Below the pieces are notes generated by a model, which had not been told where the DNA came from, did no database searches, and was given only the letters and a program-made list of their open reading frames with translations. The position numbers and the translations under genes are program-made. Below, piece after piece: positions 50,401 to 60,725 of a stretch of DNA of 64,000 nt. This DNA comes from Liolophura sinensis. Taxonomy: Eukaryota; Mollusca; Polyplacophora; Chitonida; Chitonidae. Where the stretch lies: positions 30,612,402-30,676,401 of the forward strand of contig NC_088301.1 in NCBI RefSeq assembly GCF_032854445.1. The letters run 5' to 3'. Every line of letters begins with the position of its first letter. Within the stretch, counting starts at the first letter, position 1.

Positions 50401-53250
50401 AGAACCAGTGTCCATCAATAACAAATCAGCATCGATTGTTTAGACATCTTAAAGTCAGTAAAGACATTTGGACATGCACTCAATATATTATGATTAAATT
50501 CTCAATATTACCCTTTTTAAAATTATTTTCGGAGAATAATACGAAACGTGTTCACATGGAACACAACTTCATTCGAAAATTCAAGCCCCAACTTAACAAC
50601 TAGGTTTCATTGGAGGGGTATTACTATTGTTGGACGGCGTAAAACACCAATCAAATAAATAAATAAATACTATTGTTTGTTTTGTTTAATTAAGCTTTAT
50701 TTGTACACATACCTAAATCCCTGTAAACTTATTTCTGTATACATATACCAGGCAACAACTAAGAGTTGCTAAACTACATAACTATATGCATGCCTATATA
50801 TATGTTCTTTGTATCACCTCTTTAGACTCCCAAATGGAACGATTCTGGAACTGGTTTGGTTCTTGCTGCTGTTTTATAATATGAACATATATACATAAAT
50901 ATTTACGTACATAGGTGGAGTCCAAATACATATACAGATTCTTTGCCAATCGCGTTAATCCAAAGCAGATATAAACTAATTCGAGCATATCATGAAGATG
51001 TTTCATTAGTTTATGCATTTAGTTTGGAAGTATAATCATGCTGCGCGTGATAAATTTACATTGCTCGTCATGTCACAAGGCTTTTTTTTCAGTTATGATA
51101 TGATTTTAGAAATATTGAAAGCGTTGGAAATATGGGAGAAACAAATAAACAAATCGATAACAACAGAAACAATAAAATACGTTGGACTTTGTTTACACTG
51201 AAAACAGCCCACACCAAGTGTGATTCAGAACGTACCTGCGCAGCCACGTTTTCATTTCTCAACGACGTATACTTCCCAGATTGCTGATTATTAATCGGGG
51301 AGTACAAATATGCAGTATACATCGAAGAACTGTATTTCTAATACTGAATATTCCCGGTCATTTTTCACGATTCATGTACTCTGCCTAACAGGCTGATATG
51401 CTCTTCTGTATAGCATAGCCACTTTCCGATTTCATCCCAGTATTTCATAGCAAAGCGATAAAAGAGAATAACTTTGAACTGATTTACCGTAATGTTTACT
51501 GTAGCTAGGCCTTAAATTGCTAATGTATAGTGAAACATGTGGCATGGATGGATTTCTTTGGTCGTTAAGCTAGTGTAACTGTAATCCATTTATTCTTCAT
51601 CATTGTAGGCACCAGGCCACAGATAGTGACCAGAATATCAAGGCAAAAGTCAAAAACGCAGCCGCCTTGCTTCAACAGAGGAAGATTCTACAAAGAAATC
51701 TCCGCAGCCTTCAACAACATACCCTGTCCAGAGAAATCCTCTCCAGTAAGTACATAATTACAGCTCAACGTGGAATAGCCAAGCTTTGCTCCGTATAAAG
51801 TTAAATGGCCGGTTTCTATGAACAAAAAGCCCAATTACTGACTTGATGGACCTAAATCCGCAGTTTGGTGGGTTTACAAGCCATTTACCAATAAGATCGC
51901 TGGTTTGGCAAAATTTATTCGGCCATGGATGGCCTCAAATCAACGTCAGAGCGCGCTCCATTGAAAAACCTGATGTAGTTACCGATAAATTGACAGACGA
52001 AAAGATGAGGACAAATGGCCACGGCAACTGCATCAGGTTTTTCAATGGAGCGCGCTCTGACGTTGGTTTGAGGCCATCCTTGGCCGAATAAAATTTTGCC
52101 AAACCTAACGTCAGAGCAATCTTGGACGAGCCTGTTGCTTGCTTGACGTGGCACAAGCAGTATTCAATCTAGAGTAAGACGTAAAACAACCACCAAAATA
52201 TAAGTATAAAAACACAATAAAATTCTGTGCCAAAATAATTTACGTTTTTCACTATCTTCCATTGCTTCAGATTACCGCGCCCGGCTGCACGCTCTTCCTC
52301 CACCGGAAGCCATCAGGTCAGTGCTTCCGTATATGAATGAGCGCATGCGCAAGAGAAGATGCTTCGCAGATAAGGAACTGGATTTGGTGATGTTCGAACG
52401 AGAGCGACAGGCTGAGATCGTCAAGCAGAGACAAACTGGCATGCAGCAGTTGCCACACAGTTCCGCCATTGATGTTTCGAAGTCCCGTTTGATGCTCGGC
52501 AATTCCAGTCCCAGAGATTTCTTACATCGGATATTTCCGGCGCACAACCCGAACGTGCTGGAGCTGGTGTGGCAAGGCTGTGGAGGGAGCTTGGAAAAGA
52601 CCATCGAGATTGTAGCCCGTGGATTGAAAACAAACCTTCCACAACTATCTCCGCCTCAGCCTGCTTGCCCTCAGGCTGTCACTGGTATTTTGCCCGTCTA
52701 TTTTGCCAATTCCCAGCCTTGTTTTCCTTTAAAATCATCTTCATCCGAAGTGACGGGAGCCGGGATTAGACACCCAGCTTTCAACCTCCCATCGTCGTAT
52801 TTCCCCCATATGAACACAGTGACAGCACTTATGCCAAAAGCTTCGGCATCATCGACTTTATCCAGTGCCAAATCCGACGATGTGAGACTGGCTGGTTCAC
52901 CACGCCAAGAAGAATCCATCCGCAGATCCACTACAGACACATCACACAGCAGTGCGTGGAATCTTACACGTGACCTTTTACAGCGCAGGTCAGCTTTTAC
53001 TTCCGTGTCCTCAGACAATGGTAAATTAACCGACAGTGATATGTACGAAAGCTGCGACAGTGCGGCAACGAGTCCCCGATCTCTGACAGATTCGTTATCG
53101 GAAGACAACGGCGACAACAACTACAGCAACAAAGTGTTCAGCACAACCAGTAGTAGTTCTGTTAACGCCAGCAATCGCCGAGATACGTGTAAAGGCAGTG
53201 TAGTGAAATCCCCGCTCAAGTTTTCGGTTGCTTCCATCATTGGAAAGTAG
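44104..53250 (+). CDS. DMRT transcription factor, Dmrt2-like with DM and DMA domains (3 coding exons)
   Basis: The spliced product has 479 residues (exons of 323, 137 and 980 nt; phases 2 and 1; sum exactly 480 codons). An acidic N-terminus ([10 protein letters not shown]) precedes the DM domain at about 57-103. The DM domain has every zinc ligand: Cys61, Cys64, His76, Cys80 and His67, Cys85, Cys87, Cys90. [16 protein letters not shown] and [19 protein letters not shown] are of the Dmrt2 type, since other DMRT classes lack this SCLK. A charged, probably helical region ([17 protein letters not shown]) follows. Then [13 protein letters not shown] (about 178-190) resembles the conserved post-DM motif of Dmrt2. 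A DMA domain lies at about 233-272 (DFLHRIFP...[20 protein letters not shown]), and the C-terminus is Ser-rich. DM proteins bind DNA in the minor groove and control sexual and mesodermal development. The Dmrt2 assignment is likely; finding a DMA domain with it is notable. Confidence 0.92.
44466..44588 (+). mobile_element. SINE family A copy in DMRT intron 1
   Basis: GTGGGAAGGTCTGTCGCCAA, CATAATGCTGACTGTC and GCGTAAAACACGAATG. It begins only about 40 bp after the exon 1 donor and has lost its AAAT tail. Confidence 0.75.
46121..46296. repeat. 88-bp tandem duplication
   Basis: TCCATCAAAC...TTCAGACCAACTCTGACACC with AACACAAATGGCACAC recurs about 88 bp later as TCCACCAAAC...TTCAAACCAAATCTGACATT with AACACAAATGATGTGC. 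Confidence 0.6.
48035..48190 (+). mobile_element. SINE family C-like remnant
   Basis: GCGGCCAAGTTTACGGGTGG, AGGAAACCC and GGGAGTAAACCATCGCCTTT resemble the start of 17585-17870. It is diverged and of uncertain extent. Confidence 0.35.
48578..48657 (+). mobile_element. SINE family A fragment, arm of an inverted pair
   Basis: CCTCCCATCATAATGCTGGC to GTAAAACACCAATCAAAT, tail-to-tail with the copy at 48658-48830. Confidence 0.8.
48658..48830 (-). mobile_element. SINE family A copy, other arm of the inverted pair
   Basis: From TTTATTTACTTGATTGGGCA through CATTATGGTGGGAGGAAACC to ACGGCCGGAGAGGAT, in reverse orientation. With 48581-48657 it forms a foldback of about 70 bp per arm. Confidence 0.82.
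49843..49872. promoter_or_regulatory. Pair of CACGTG E-boxes in DMRT intron 1
   Basis: CACGTG at 49843-49848 and 49867-49872, 24 bp apart (start to start), in a GC-richer patch (GCACGTGACGCGTCAGAAC). Candidate bHLH-binding element; pattern evidence only. Confidence 0.25.
50630..50671 (+). mobile_element. SINE family A tail fragment
   Basis: GGCGTAAAACACCAATCAAA followed by (TAAA)n; only the last 40 bp of the family is present. Confidence 0.65.
51609..51745 (+). CDS. DMRT exon 2
   Basis: Acceptor CATTGTAG, donor CTCCA|GTAAGT, phase 2 in and 1 out. It restores Arg108 and encodes 108-153 with a Gln/Leu/Arg-rich, probably helical segment ([19 protein letters not shown]). Confidence 0.87.
51902..52106. 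repeat. Inverted repeat in DMRT intron 2
   Basis: The left arm 51902-51975 (GGTTTGGCAAAATTTATTCG... to AAAACCTGATG) and right arm 52031-52105 (CATCAGGTTTTTCAATGGAG... to TTTTGCCAAACC) are almost perfect complements around a 55-bp loop. It is probably a MITE or foldback element. The open frames on both strands are artefacts of the symmetry. Confidence 0.9.
52271..53250 (+). CDS. DMRT exon 3 (FADKEL motif and DMA domain)
   Basis: Acceptor TTGCTTCAG, phase 1 in. It encodes residues 154-479 and the TAG at 53248-53250. It contains [15 protein letters not shown], a charged helix, the DMA domain, and a Ser/Thr-rich C-terminal half with [17 protein letters not shown] and a final basic [13 protein letters not shown]. 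Confidence 0.9.
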
Positions 53251-53620
53251 AAACAGTATATCCAAAGGTTTCTTTCTGTGTATTAAGTGCAGCTGCAAAC
53301 CATTTTCATATACAGAGTATATAGCTGTTCTCAGTATACCTAGAAATACCGATCTCATCTTTTCTACATTTAGAAATATATTTCAGGGACATACGCATAA
53401 TAACATTGTAGTCGCAAGAAGATTTCAACACAAAACTTTCATATGATGTCGTTTGCTTTCATGTTCAAAGCCATATAGTGTAAATGCTGTAATGATATAG
53501 CTGAGAACTATTTTCACTGAAATACGCATAACATAGAGTGACATATTCATCTATGTGTGTAAAAGTTAATTTTCATGCTATTATTTCATAAATAAAATCG
53601 AGATACTAAAAACAGAGAAT
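53251..53620 (+). other. DMRT 3'UTR with polyadenylation signal
   Basis: AT-rich sequence after the TAG. AATAAA at 53591-53596 is the first convincing polyadenylation signal, giving a 3'UTR of about 360 nt. Cleavage would fall near 53610. Confidence 0.55.
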
Positions 53621-54680
53621 GAACAGTTTTGTTTTGAGATGCATGATGTTAAGATTTGTTGAATGATGCAAAGCCTTTATCTTCTCAAGGCTTGTGTCAC
53701 AAATTGTCATCTTTAAGTTTTTATTTTCTTGGTGATGTTTGGTATACTACCGAAACCAGTAGCATATAACTTGTCTCAAAATTTTTGTTGGGATTATTTT
53801 AAATATTGTCCCTTTAATTTGATAGCTAAATCAGACATACAGCCGGAGAAGTGGAAGCTTGCATGCCTATGTTCAGCATCGACTTCCGGGTAACATACAT
53901 GGTGGTCGTTTTAAGGTCATACCCCACCAGATATAAATAAAGTGGAGCAATGCATTATCTCCCCAAAGTACATACTGAAAGAAATATATATCTTCTTCCA
54001 CTGAACTTAGTGTAGTGGGCAATCACATAATATTTATATGCACACACGATGGTGAAATCCCCGAACACCGTTTCTACGACACCGGAGGGTATTACAGATT
54101 TGATGAAGCATGATACTTTCCACTGCGCAATGGCGATTTGCAACAAAGACGGAGTGTGTGTAATAGCGGTTAATGTGGACGGCTTGTGTGCTTAGCTAAG
54201 CTCTTGAATACTGAATAATGACAACTGTCACACACTTCAACATTTCACCCTGGATGTAGAAGGTATTTAGGAATTAATCTGTTGTAGCCTACAGTATTAT
54301 TTTAAATTATTGTAGACATTAAATGAATCTTTGTGAATTTACAAAACGCCCCATACAGTGTTACAAATGCTATTAATATGTACGCGTAAAGACGGAAGGG
54401 CTGTGTACATGTATCGTATATAGGTCTAACGTTTGTGATTTTAGGACATACATTATGCATTTTATTCCTATTTATAGGTAACGTTCGCCCTAAGTTCGCC
54501 CTATATTTAATCAAACACTGTTGTTCTTTGAATGGCCTTTACAAACTTGCAAGAAAATATTATACAATAGCTCATAATATCTGTTTTCGTCGTAGGTCTA
54601 TGACAATATTCCACAAACATACACCCATTTCTATTCGACATTTTTATAGTGACAAAGACTTATCAGGCTAAAGTCTGGGA
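53621..54680. other. Intergenic, no gene seen
   Basis: Downstream flank of the DMRT gene; short frames only and no recognised repeat. Confidence 0.5.
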
Positions 54681-54689
54681 CATTATATA

Positions 54690-54962
54690 TATTTGTTTAT
54701 TTATTTACTTGATTGGTGTTTGATTGTCGTACTCAAGAATATTTCACTTATACGACGGCGGCCAGCATTATGGCGGGATGAAACCGGGTAGAGCCCGGGG
54801 GAAACCCACGATCATCCGCAGGTTGCCGGCAGACCTTCCCACTTACGGCCGGAGAGGAAGCCAGCATGAGCTGGAAATGAACTCACAGCGACCGCATTGT
54901 GAGAGACTCCTGGGCCATTACGCTGCGCTAGCGCGCTAACCGACTGAGCCAAGGAGGCCCCG
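54690..54962 (-). mobile_element. SINE family A, full-length copy with tRNA-like head
   Basis: This is the most complete copy. On the minus strand it starts GGGGCCTCCTTGGCTCAGTC, with an A-box-like TGGCTCAGTCGG and a B-box region near GTGAGTTCATTTCC. It continues through the conserved core (GGAAGGTCTGCCGGCAACCT, GGTTTCCCCCGGGCTC, CATAATGCTGGCCGCCG) to GAAATATTCTTGAGTAC, CACCAATCAAGTAAATAAA. It can serve as the reference for all other A copies here. Confidence 0.88.
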
Positions 54963-57600
54963 GGACATTACGTGGCGTTGGGATAGGACTCACGGTCTTG
55001 TGAGTTGTTCAGATTTACATGAAGTATTTATGAAGCAAACTGAAAAGAGGTCGGGTTAGCCTGTAACCATTTGTCAAAAACCACCCTGTCGTCGCTGCTC
55101 TGAATTTGTCCTCCATGCTGTGTAGTCAACTTTTGGTACATGATGCCGTATCGGAAGCACTTTGGAGTCCGCAGCTCTAATGTATACCTGTCTCGTTAAG
55201 CCATGTTCACTCATTCACTCATTCATTCATTCCATGTATCCACAAATGCTGGTTTAAGTCGAGATTCAGTCCTCTGGTCACTCAAGCAAACGAATACACC
55301 GTTATACATACACGACAGGAAATCAAATCTTACTGTTACTTTCCGCATTTCTGACTGACTGGGGTGTGACGTTACTTCATGAAGTTTGTCAGGCACTTAT
55401 CGGAGGGCAGTTGTTTTTTCTTCGGCCTCTGATTCTCTCCACTACCCATCATCTTCATCACCATAACCAGTTTCATAATTCTGAGTTCGGGGTAAACTTG
55501 AATTAATTAAATAGTTTACAAAAATTTATTGACCTTTGAAAGCTTTTATTAAACTACAAAAATTCGTGCGAGTACCGCTTATATACATTACAGAGACCCC
55601 CTTTCTTATAATACATTGTACTATACTGTATTTATCCTCCGAGTTACAAACAGTAACACTGGCCCACTCTGTGCAAATATATCTGAACATTACATAAAGA
55701 CTTCAAAATACTAATCAGTACATATAAAAGACTGTATGAATTCGTTCTAATTTACTTTATACTTTTTATCCGCCTTACCTTATACATACTTTGAGTTTTT
55801 CATTCATAAAAGAAAATTGTCCTTGCGATTTTTGAAGTACTCTTAAATATTCATGTCAGGGTACACCAAGACCATGGTATTTATTTCATACATACTGTAT
55901 ATCAAAGTACGCATTTTAAATTTAACGAAGCAGCTTAGATTTTTTTTATAGATTTTCAACATACTGCGGTTAATATACATTTTTCAACACTCGACTTTCT
56001 TCTTTGTCATTTGAAAGATAAAAGACGAGAGCTATGACATTCTTATTGAGATAATTCACCTAAATGTCCATAGGCATTTCGTAAACAAAAAAACACACAT
56101 TCATCTTTGGTTTCTGACGCTAGTTCAGTGCAGGGCCGCGCTGGACAAAGGGTAGGCGTCAAAGAACACGTAGTAACCAGAAAGATAGCATATTTTATCA
56201 AGAGGTTGTCGGTCGGTTAAATTTGATAAGAAACAAAGAGAGGAAGATATCAATAATATATTCACAGGGGGTTTCAGCCAGAGTTATTTGATTGGAGTAT
56301 CTGAAACGAATCACACAGCCTATCATATTTCTGGCACTTGTAGAAGATTTTGCTCGTCCACCAAAGCTGGGCGCTGTACAAGCTGAGCCATATGGCGATT
56401 TCCTGTTTTGATTTGTGATATTTCTTAAGATATGTCGGTCTCTTGCCCCGCCTTCGTCTCGGGCACGGTCGGCACTGATGTTTTATATAACGAAGCATTG
56501 GTGGATCCCTCACTGGGGTATATTTGTCGTGTTTTCGGGAGAAATATGGCTCAATTAGCGCCGGGAGGAAACCGGATCCTGCAGCCGATGGCGTCTGATA
56601 CAGCCGTGAGTGGGCCAGGGCTGGTGGCCGGTTGGTGGAAACCTCTCAGATGCCCGCATGGCGAGCGGTTCCTGCGGGGAGTAATAATCACAAAGAAAAC
56701 AGAAGAACATCACAACATTGGCGTTAAGTACATACATGCTTGTCTTATGATATGTGATCAGACGAGGATATTGTGTGTGCTAAGCTATCCAAACACAACC
56801 CTTGACCCATTCTCGCCCTCCCCTTCATGTGAACAGTGAACAGATTCAACCTAAAGAATATGTGTATTCCTGGAAACAAGTCTTATTACGGAGCTTCGTG
56901 TGAACCAACAGTTTCGAGATCATTATAGTGTCGTTTCGAACATCATAATCTTGTTGATTCCCATGCGGATGATGTCCGTGAGGCCTTGGTGATAATAAGC
57001 TGAAGATGCTCAGTTTAACGATAGTTGTCCTCCATCAATATCTCTTGGTCACATGTGGGAAAGTTCGTCAGTAATTGATCAAATGTCGGTGGTTTACCCG
57101 GGGCACAAAGGTTTTCTCAAGCCATATAAATGGCCGCTATCGGGTATGGCTCTGAACAATATTCACATGAAAAAAATCAACTTCACATAACTATAACATG
57201 CATAACGGTACCGTATTGAATGTTATACGGTACCATAAGGCACATGTAACTTGGCTTACATGGTTGAGGGTTTGTGATCTATTGTAAATGAACTATCACA
57301 ATAACGTCAGCATTACAAACTATAGTTACTTTTTGCTTATTGAAAATAAGCATAAATTCGTTTTTCACATTTACTTTGGTATGCTATACTAGTATTATAT
57401 TTCTGTGTTGTAGGGCCTACATATAATTTCGTTATTTGTTAAAATTTTTAAGCGCCTATGCATATCTGACTAATACGTCGTGTGATACTAAAAGATTCTG
57501 ACCCCTACAACATTTACCCTATTTATTTATGTTTCATATGTTGGTTTTTTGTGCAATCTCTATTTCAACGTCTCATCTCGACACAGTCTCTGTTTTAATT
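54963..57600. other. Intergenic, one GC-rich patch
   Basis: Mostly AT-rich with no supported gene. 56430-56840 is GC-richer and holds a 135-codon open frame with no known motif, partly overlapping a GGGAGGAAACCGG word that resembles SINE family A. A diverged family A remnant may lie at 57090-57170. Confidence 0.45.
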
Positions 57601-57614
57601 ATACGCCTCATAAT

Positions 57615-58085
57615 TGTCGGGACCACTTCGGTGGTCTAATTGTTAAAGCGTCCGCTTCGAAGTCGGGAGACCTCGGGATCAATCCCGGTTTGGGTCATGC
57701 CATGATAAAAATGGTACCATACGTGGGAAGGTCTGGGTCGTGGGTTTCTCCCTGGCTCCACCTCAATGCTGGCCGCCATCGTTTAAGTGCAATATTCTTG
57801 AGTGCGGTGTAAAACAGCAATCAAATAAATAAAATAAATAAAAATGGTATTTGCTCTCGTTTGGCGCTCAGCAGTAAGAGGTTAGAGCAAAGAAACAGAA
57901 TTGGTTGGCCCGGTGTCAATATAATGTGACTGAGCGGGGTGTCATGTTTGGTGTCCTCGGCATGATACTTCAGTGGCGGCAGCACTTGGGATGGTCTCGC
58001 CCAGCCACAAGAAGACACAATATATGCACACACATCTAATGACACAGCTAAGTACGACGTTAAACCCCAAGCATGCATACACACA
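57615..58085 (+). mobile_element. SINE family B copy split by SINE family A
   Basis: The host parts are 57615-57716 (tRNA-like head with GGTGGTCTAATTGTTAAAGC and GGGATCAATCCCGG) and 57850-58085 (body from TTGGCGCTCAGCAGTAAGAG to GACGTTAAACCCCAAGCATG). This is the best-preserved B head in the window. A family A fragment interrupts it, flanked by TAAAAATGGTA. Confidence 0.82.
57717..57838 (+). mobile_element. SINE family A inserted in SINE family B
   Basis: A 5'-truncated insert starting CCATACGTGGGAAGGTCTGG and ending ACAGCAATCAAATAAATA. The 11-bp duplication TAAAAATGGTA lies at 57706-57716 and 57839-57849. Confidence 0.8.
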
Positions 58086-60670
58086 TATTTGTTGGTTATT
58101 TTTACAATCTCTGTTCAAAATCTCTGTTTCTTTATGATCTCTGTTTCTTTACAATCTCTGTTTCTTCACAATCTCTGTTTCAGTTACGCTTCTTATGTAT
58201 GTTTCTTTACAATCCTTTATTCAGTTACGCTTCATTTATGTCAATTAGGCCTCAAATATCGTTTTTCTCTACGATGAAGGCGTTTGATATAAGGGGTTCG
58301 GTTTCCTGTATTGAATACCCGTGTCTTATTCATAAATAGAATGTGGAGTACATTTTAGCAGTAAGGTATTCATTGAACGGTAAGAATGCTACTTTTTAAT
58401 CTACACGTTTCATGCATCATTTCTGCACATTTCAGATTCATTATAACACTGACTCTTGTTCCACTGAGATAATTATGTCTGATAGACGACATGTATGATT
58501 GAGTAATACTGAATGAAAAATAAATGCCATGGACAAAATTCACAAAATCTCCCTTCATGCTACAGTTATGAATTGAACTTGAAAGAATGTATACGTCACT
58601 CTTATCTAATTGCAGTATACAGCCTACAGCATTAACATTAGTATTTTTCCATTGGATTTTGTCAGAACAATATTTCCTGATTTATTAAATATTTTATTAA
58701 AGTATTACCACGGTTAATACAAGACAACTGTCAAACGATGTTTTACGATTTCTGTTGGTGGTTTCCGTGATTTTTTTGGCTGAAACACACGAGTTATATA
58801 TAACCAGTGATGGTCCGTGAAGTAAACAGAAGAAACTCACTATGACAATTATATTTTGGATGTATTCTGGTTGATGAGATAGAGAAACCATCAGTGACTG
58901 TCTATTGGCTTAATTTGATTATTTGTGCAAAACTAGGGAAGTTGGTTTGCCTTTCCTCTGGAGACGAATGTTAAGAGACCATTTGGGGATTAAAGCTCGA
59001 CTCAGACAACTAGAGAAATAATCAGACGACTTCTATCACTTTTCGCTAGAATCAGATTCTCTGCATTTGACGACATTCAGCTTCATATCTCCTGCTCGCC
59101 ACTTAGCTTACAGACGCTCTTGTTTATTTGTGTGGAAATAAAGAGACGCTTTTCTTCTCTCCGTTAAACAACTGCAGCCCCTGGCCCCCGGGGCAGTTAA
59201 ACTGCTTACTGCTTCACCCAGTCGCCCTGACGGTACACGCTATTCATGAGAATCCCAGGAAACCCTTAAACAAATAATTATTCCTTTGGAGACGGTCCGT
59301 ATATTTATACCAAAGGCGGTGGTAAGTTAACTTTGAGCGGCAAAGAAACGATACAGTAGCCCTTTTTGTTACAAAAAATAAAGTCTTTTACGGAAGGGTT
59401 TTTGTCAAAGTGTTGAGAGCACTCCTTATAACATTCTAAATTTCTCTGCAGTATTCTGGCCCCGGTCATGTTTGGAGAAAATGGAGTATATCTGCAAAAG
59501 TTTTCTTATTTACCATAAAACCGGAAGACGGGCAAACCTTTAGATATTGTTCAAAGGCTTGTAATTTATAAATTTCTGCCGCAAACTGAAAAAAAATCAA
59601 CAAATAACAAACGTGAGGTACAGTTTCGGTATTACGGTATTAAAATGTTGTAATCCATGAACAGATGAGCGTAGAGTAAGTCTTAATTTAAGTAAGCATG
59701 AAGTTATAACTTCAAGCTTTTTCTTGAATCGTACCCAGTGGGTAAATGCGTGATTGTCGACATATAACTGTCTGATTTTTGCTTATATTCAGACATATTC
59801 GATTAAAGCTTATTAAAGCTGTACAATTAAAGCTTATTACGTGCGGGAAACAAAAAATATCTTTGGCCATTAAATGAGAATATTTTAAACAATCAAAATT
59901 TTAAACTAAAAATTGAAATGAGCAGCCTGTTACCATTATATATACAACAAAGATTTTGGCAAATGGAGGAAAAAATGGAACATCCATGCTGCAATAACAA
60001 AGGCTGTTCTTGTACGTGCGATTTACAGTTACCTGTACAATACACTTTGATTTCTGTCACCAGGCCAGTGACATATTATTTAAAGGTAAATGATGAAAAC
60101 TACCGATAAATAACTTTATTTGAGATCTCTTGATACAGGATAGGTGTTCTCTTCTCAAAGTGTTATTTATTTAATACCTAAAGCGGCAAAATGAATTTTC
60201 TCCAAAAAACCTTATTGCTGATTATATTTATAAACCTAGCAGGTTTACCTATAGATTCATAATATGCATATGTTTGTATTCACAAATCTTCTTTAGTCCA
60301 AATTAAGAGGTCAAACTCAGCACAAATAGCCTTGGAATATTCCTCGCAATTATTTTCAGTTTCTTGACCACGATATACATACTTTGATATACACCCAACA
60401 CACGAAAATAACATATACCCAGTACTCTGAAAACTATAATTTAAATGAGCACATTTTGTTTCGATATTTGACATTTTTAATTTTTAATTTTCTTTAATAG
60501 CGACAATTTATGTACACTATGCAGTCTGCAGACTCACTGTGTTTTGTATTTGTGGACCAAGTTCGTATTTGCATAACATCAAATATATGAATAAAATCGC
60601 ATTTCCTTCTTTAGGTTAAATTGTTATACATGGAGATTATTTTAATATGTAATAATATTTCCACAAAACA
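58086..60670. other. Intergenic, no gene seen
   Basis: 58100-58220 holds a short TTTCTTTACAATCTCTG tandem repeat. 59180-59345 is GC-richer with CCCCTGGCCCCCGGGG and a TATTTATA word. No supported exon. Confidence 0.45.
58100..58220 (+). repeat. Short tandem repeat (ACAATCTCTGTTTCTT-like)
   Basis: CAATCTCTGTT and ATCTCTGTTTCTTTAC-type words recur about six times at 15-17 bp spacing, with an echo at 58195-58230. Confidence 0.7.
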
Positions 60671-60674
60671 ATGT

Positions 60675-60725
60675 ATTTAATTTATTTATGTCATTGAGAT
60701 TTCACGCCCTTCTCAAGAATATTCA
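60675..60725 (-). mobile_element. SINE family A tail fragment
   Basis: TTTATTTATGTCATTGAGAT, then TTCACGCCCTTCTCAAGAAT; only the 3' end in reverse orientation. Confidence 0.5.

Larger units (their letters stand above)
44427..51608 (+). other. DMRT intron 1 (7.2 kb)
   Basis: A large first intron. It carries SINE copies (44466-44588, 48578-48830, 50630-50671), a family C-like remnant (48035-48190), an 88-bp tandem duplication (46121-46296) and an E-box pair (49843-49872). No coding exon was recognised in it. Position and size are typical of introns that host enhancers. Confidence 0.7.

Noticed and set aside
51843..52156. Open frames of 73-82 codons on both strands in DMRT intron 2
   Set aside because: Mirror-image frames of an inverted repeat; splice sites show that the region is intronic.
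52272..53120. Minus-strand open frames of 110 and 140 codons
   Set aside because: They are shadows of the DMRT exon 3 reading frame, whose DMA and FADKEL motifs are on the plus strand.
54918..54962. tRNA-like sequence near CTAACCGACTGAGCC
   Set aside because: Head of the full-length SINE family A copy, not an independent tRNA gene.
57618..57690. tRNA-like sequence with A- and B-box-like motifs
   Set aside because: It is the head of a SINE (family B body and tail follow) and lacks a complete tRNA cloverleaf.
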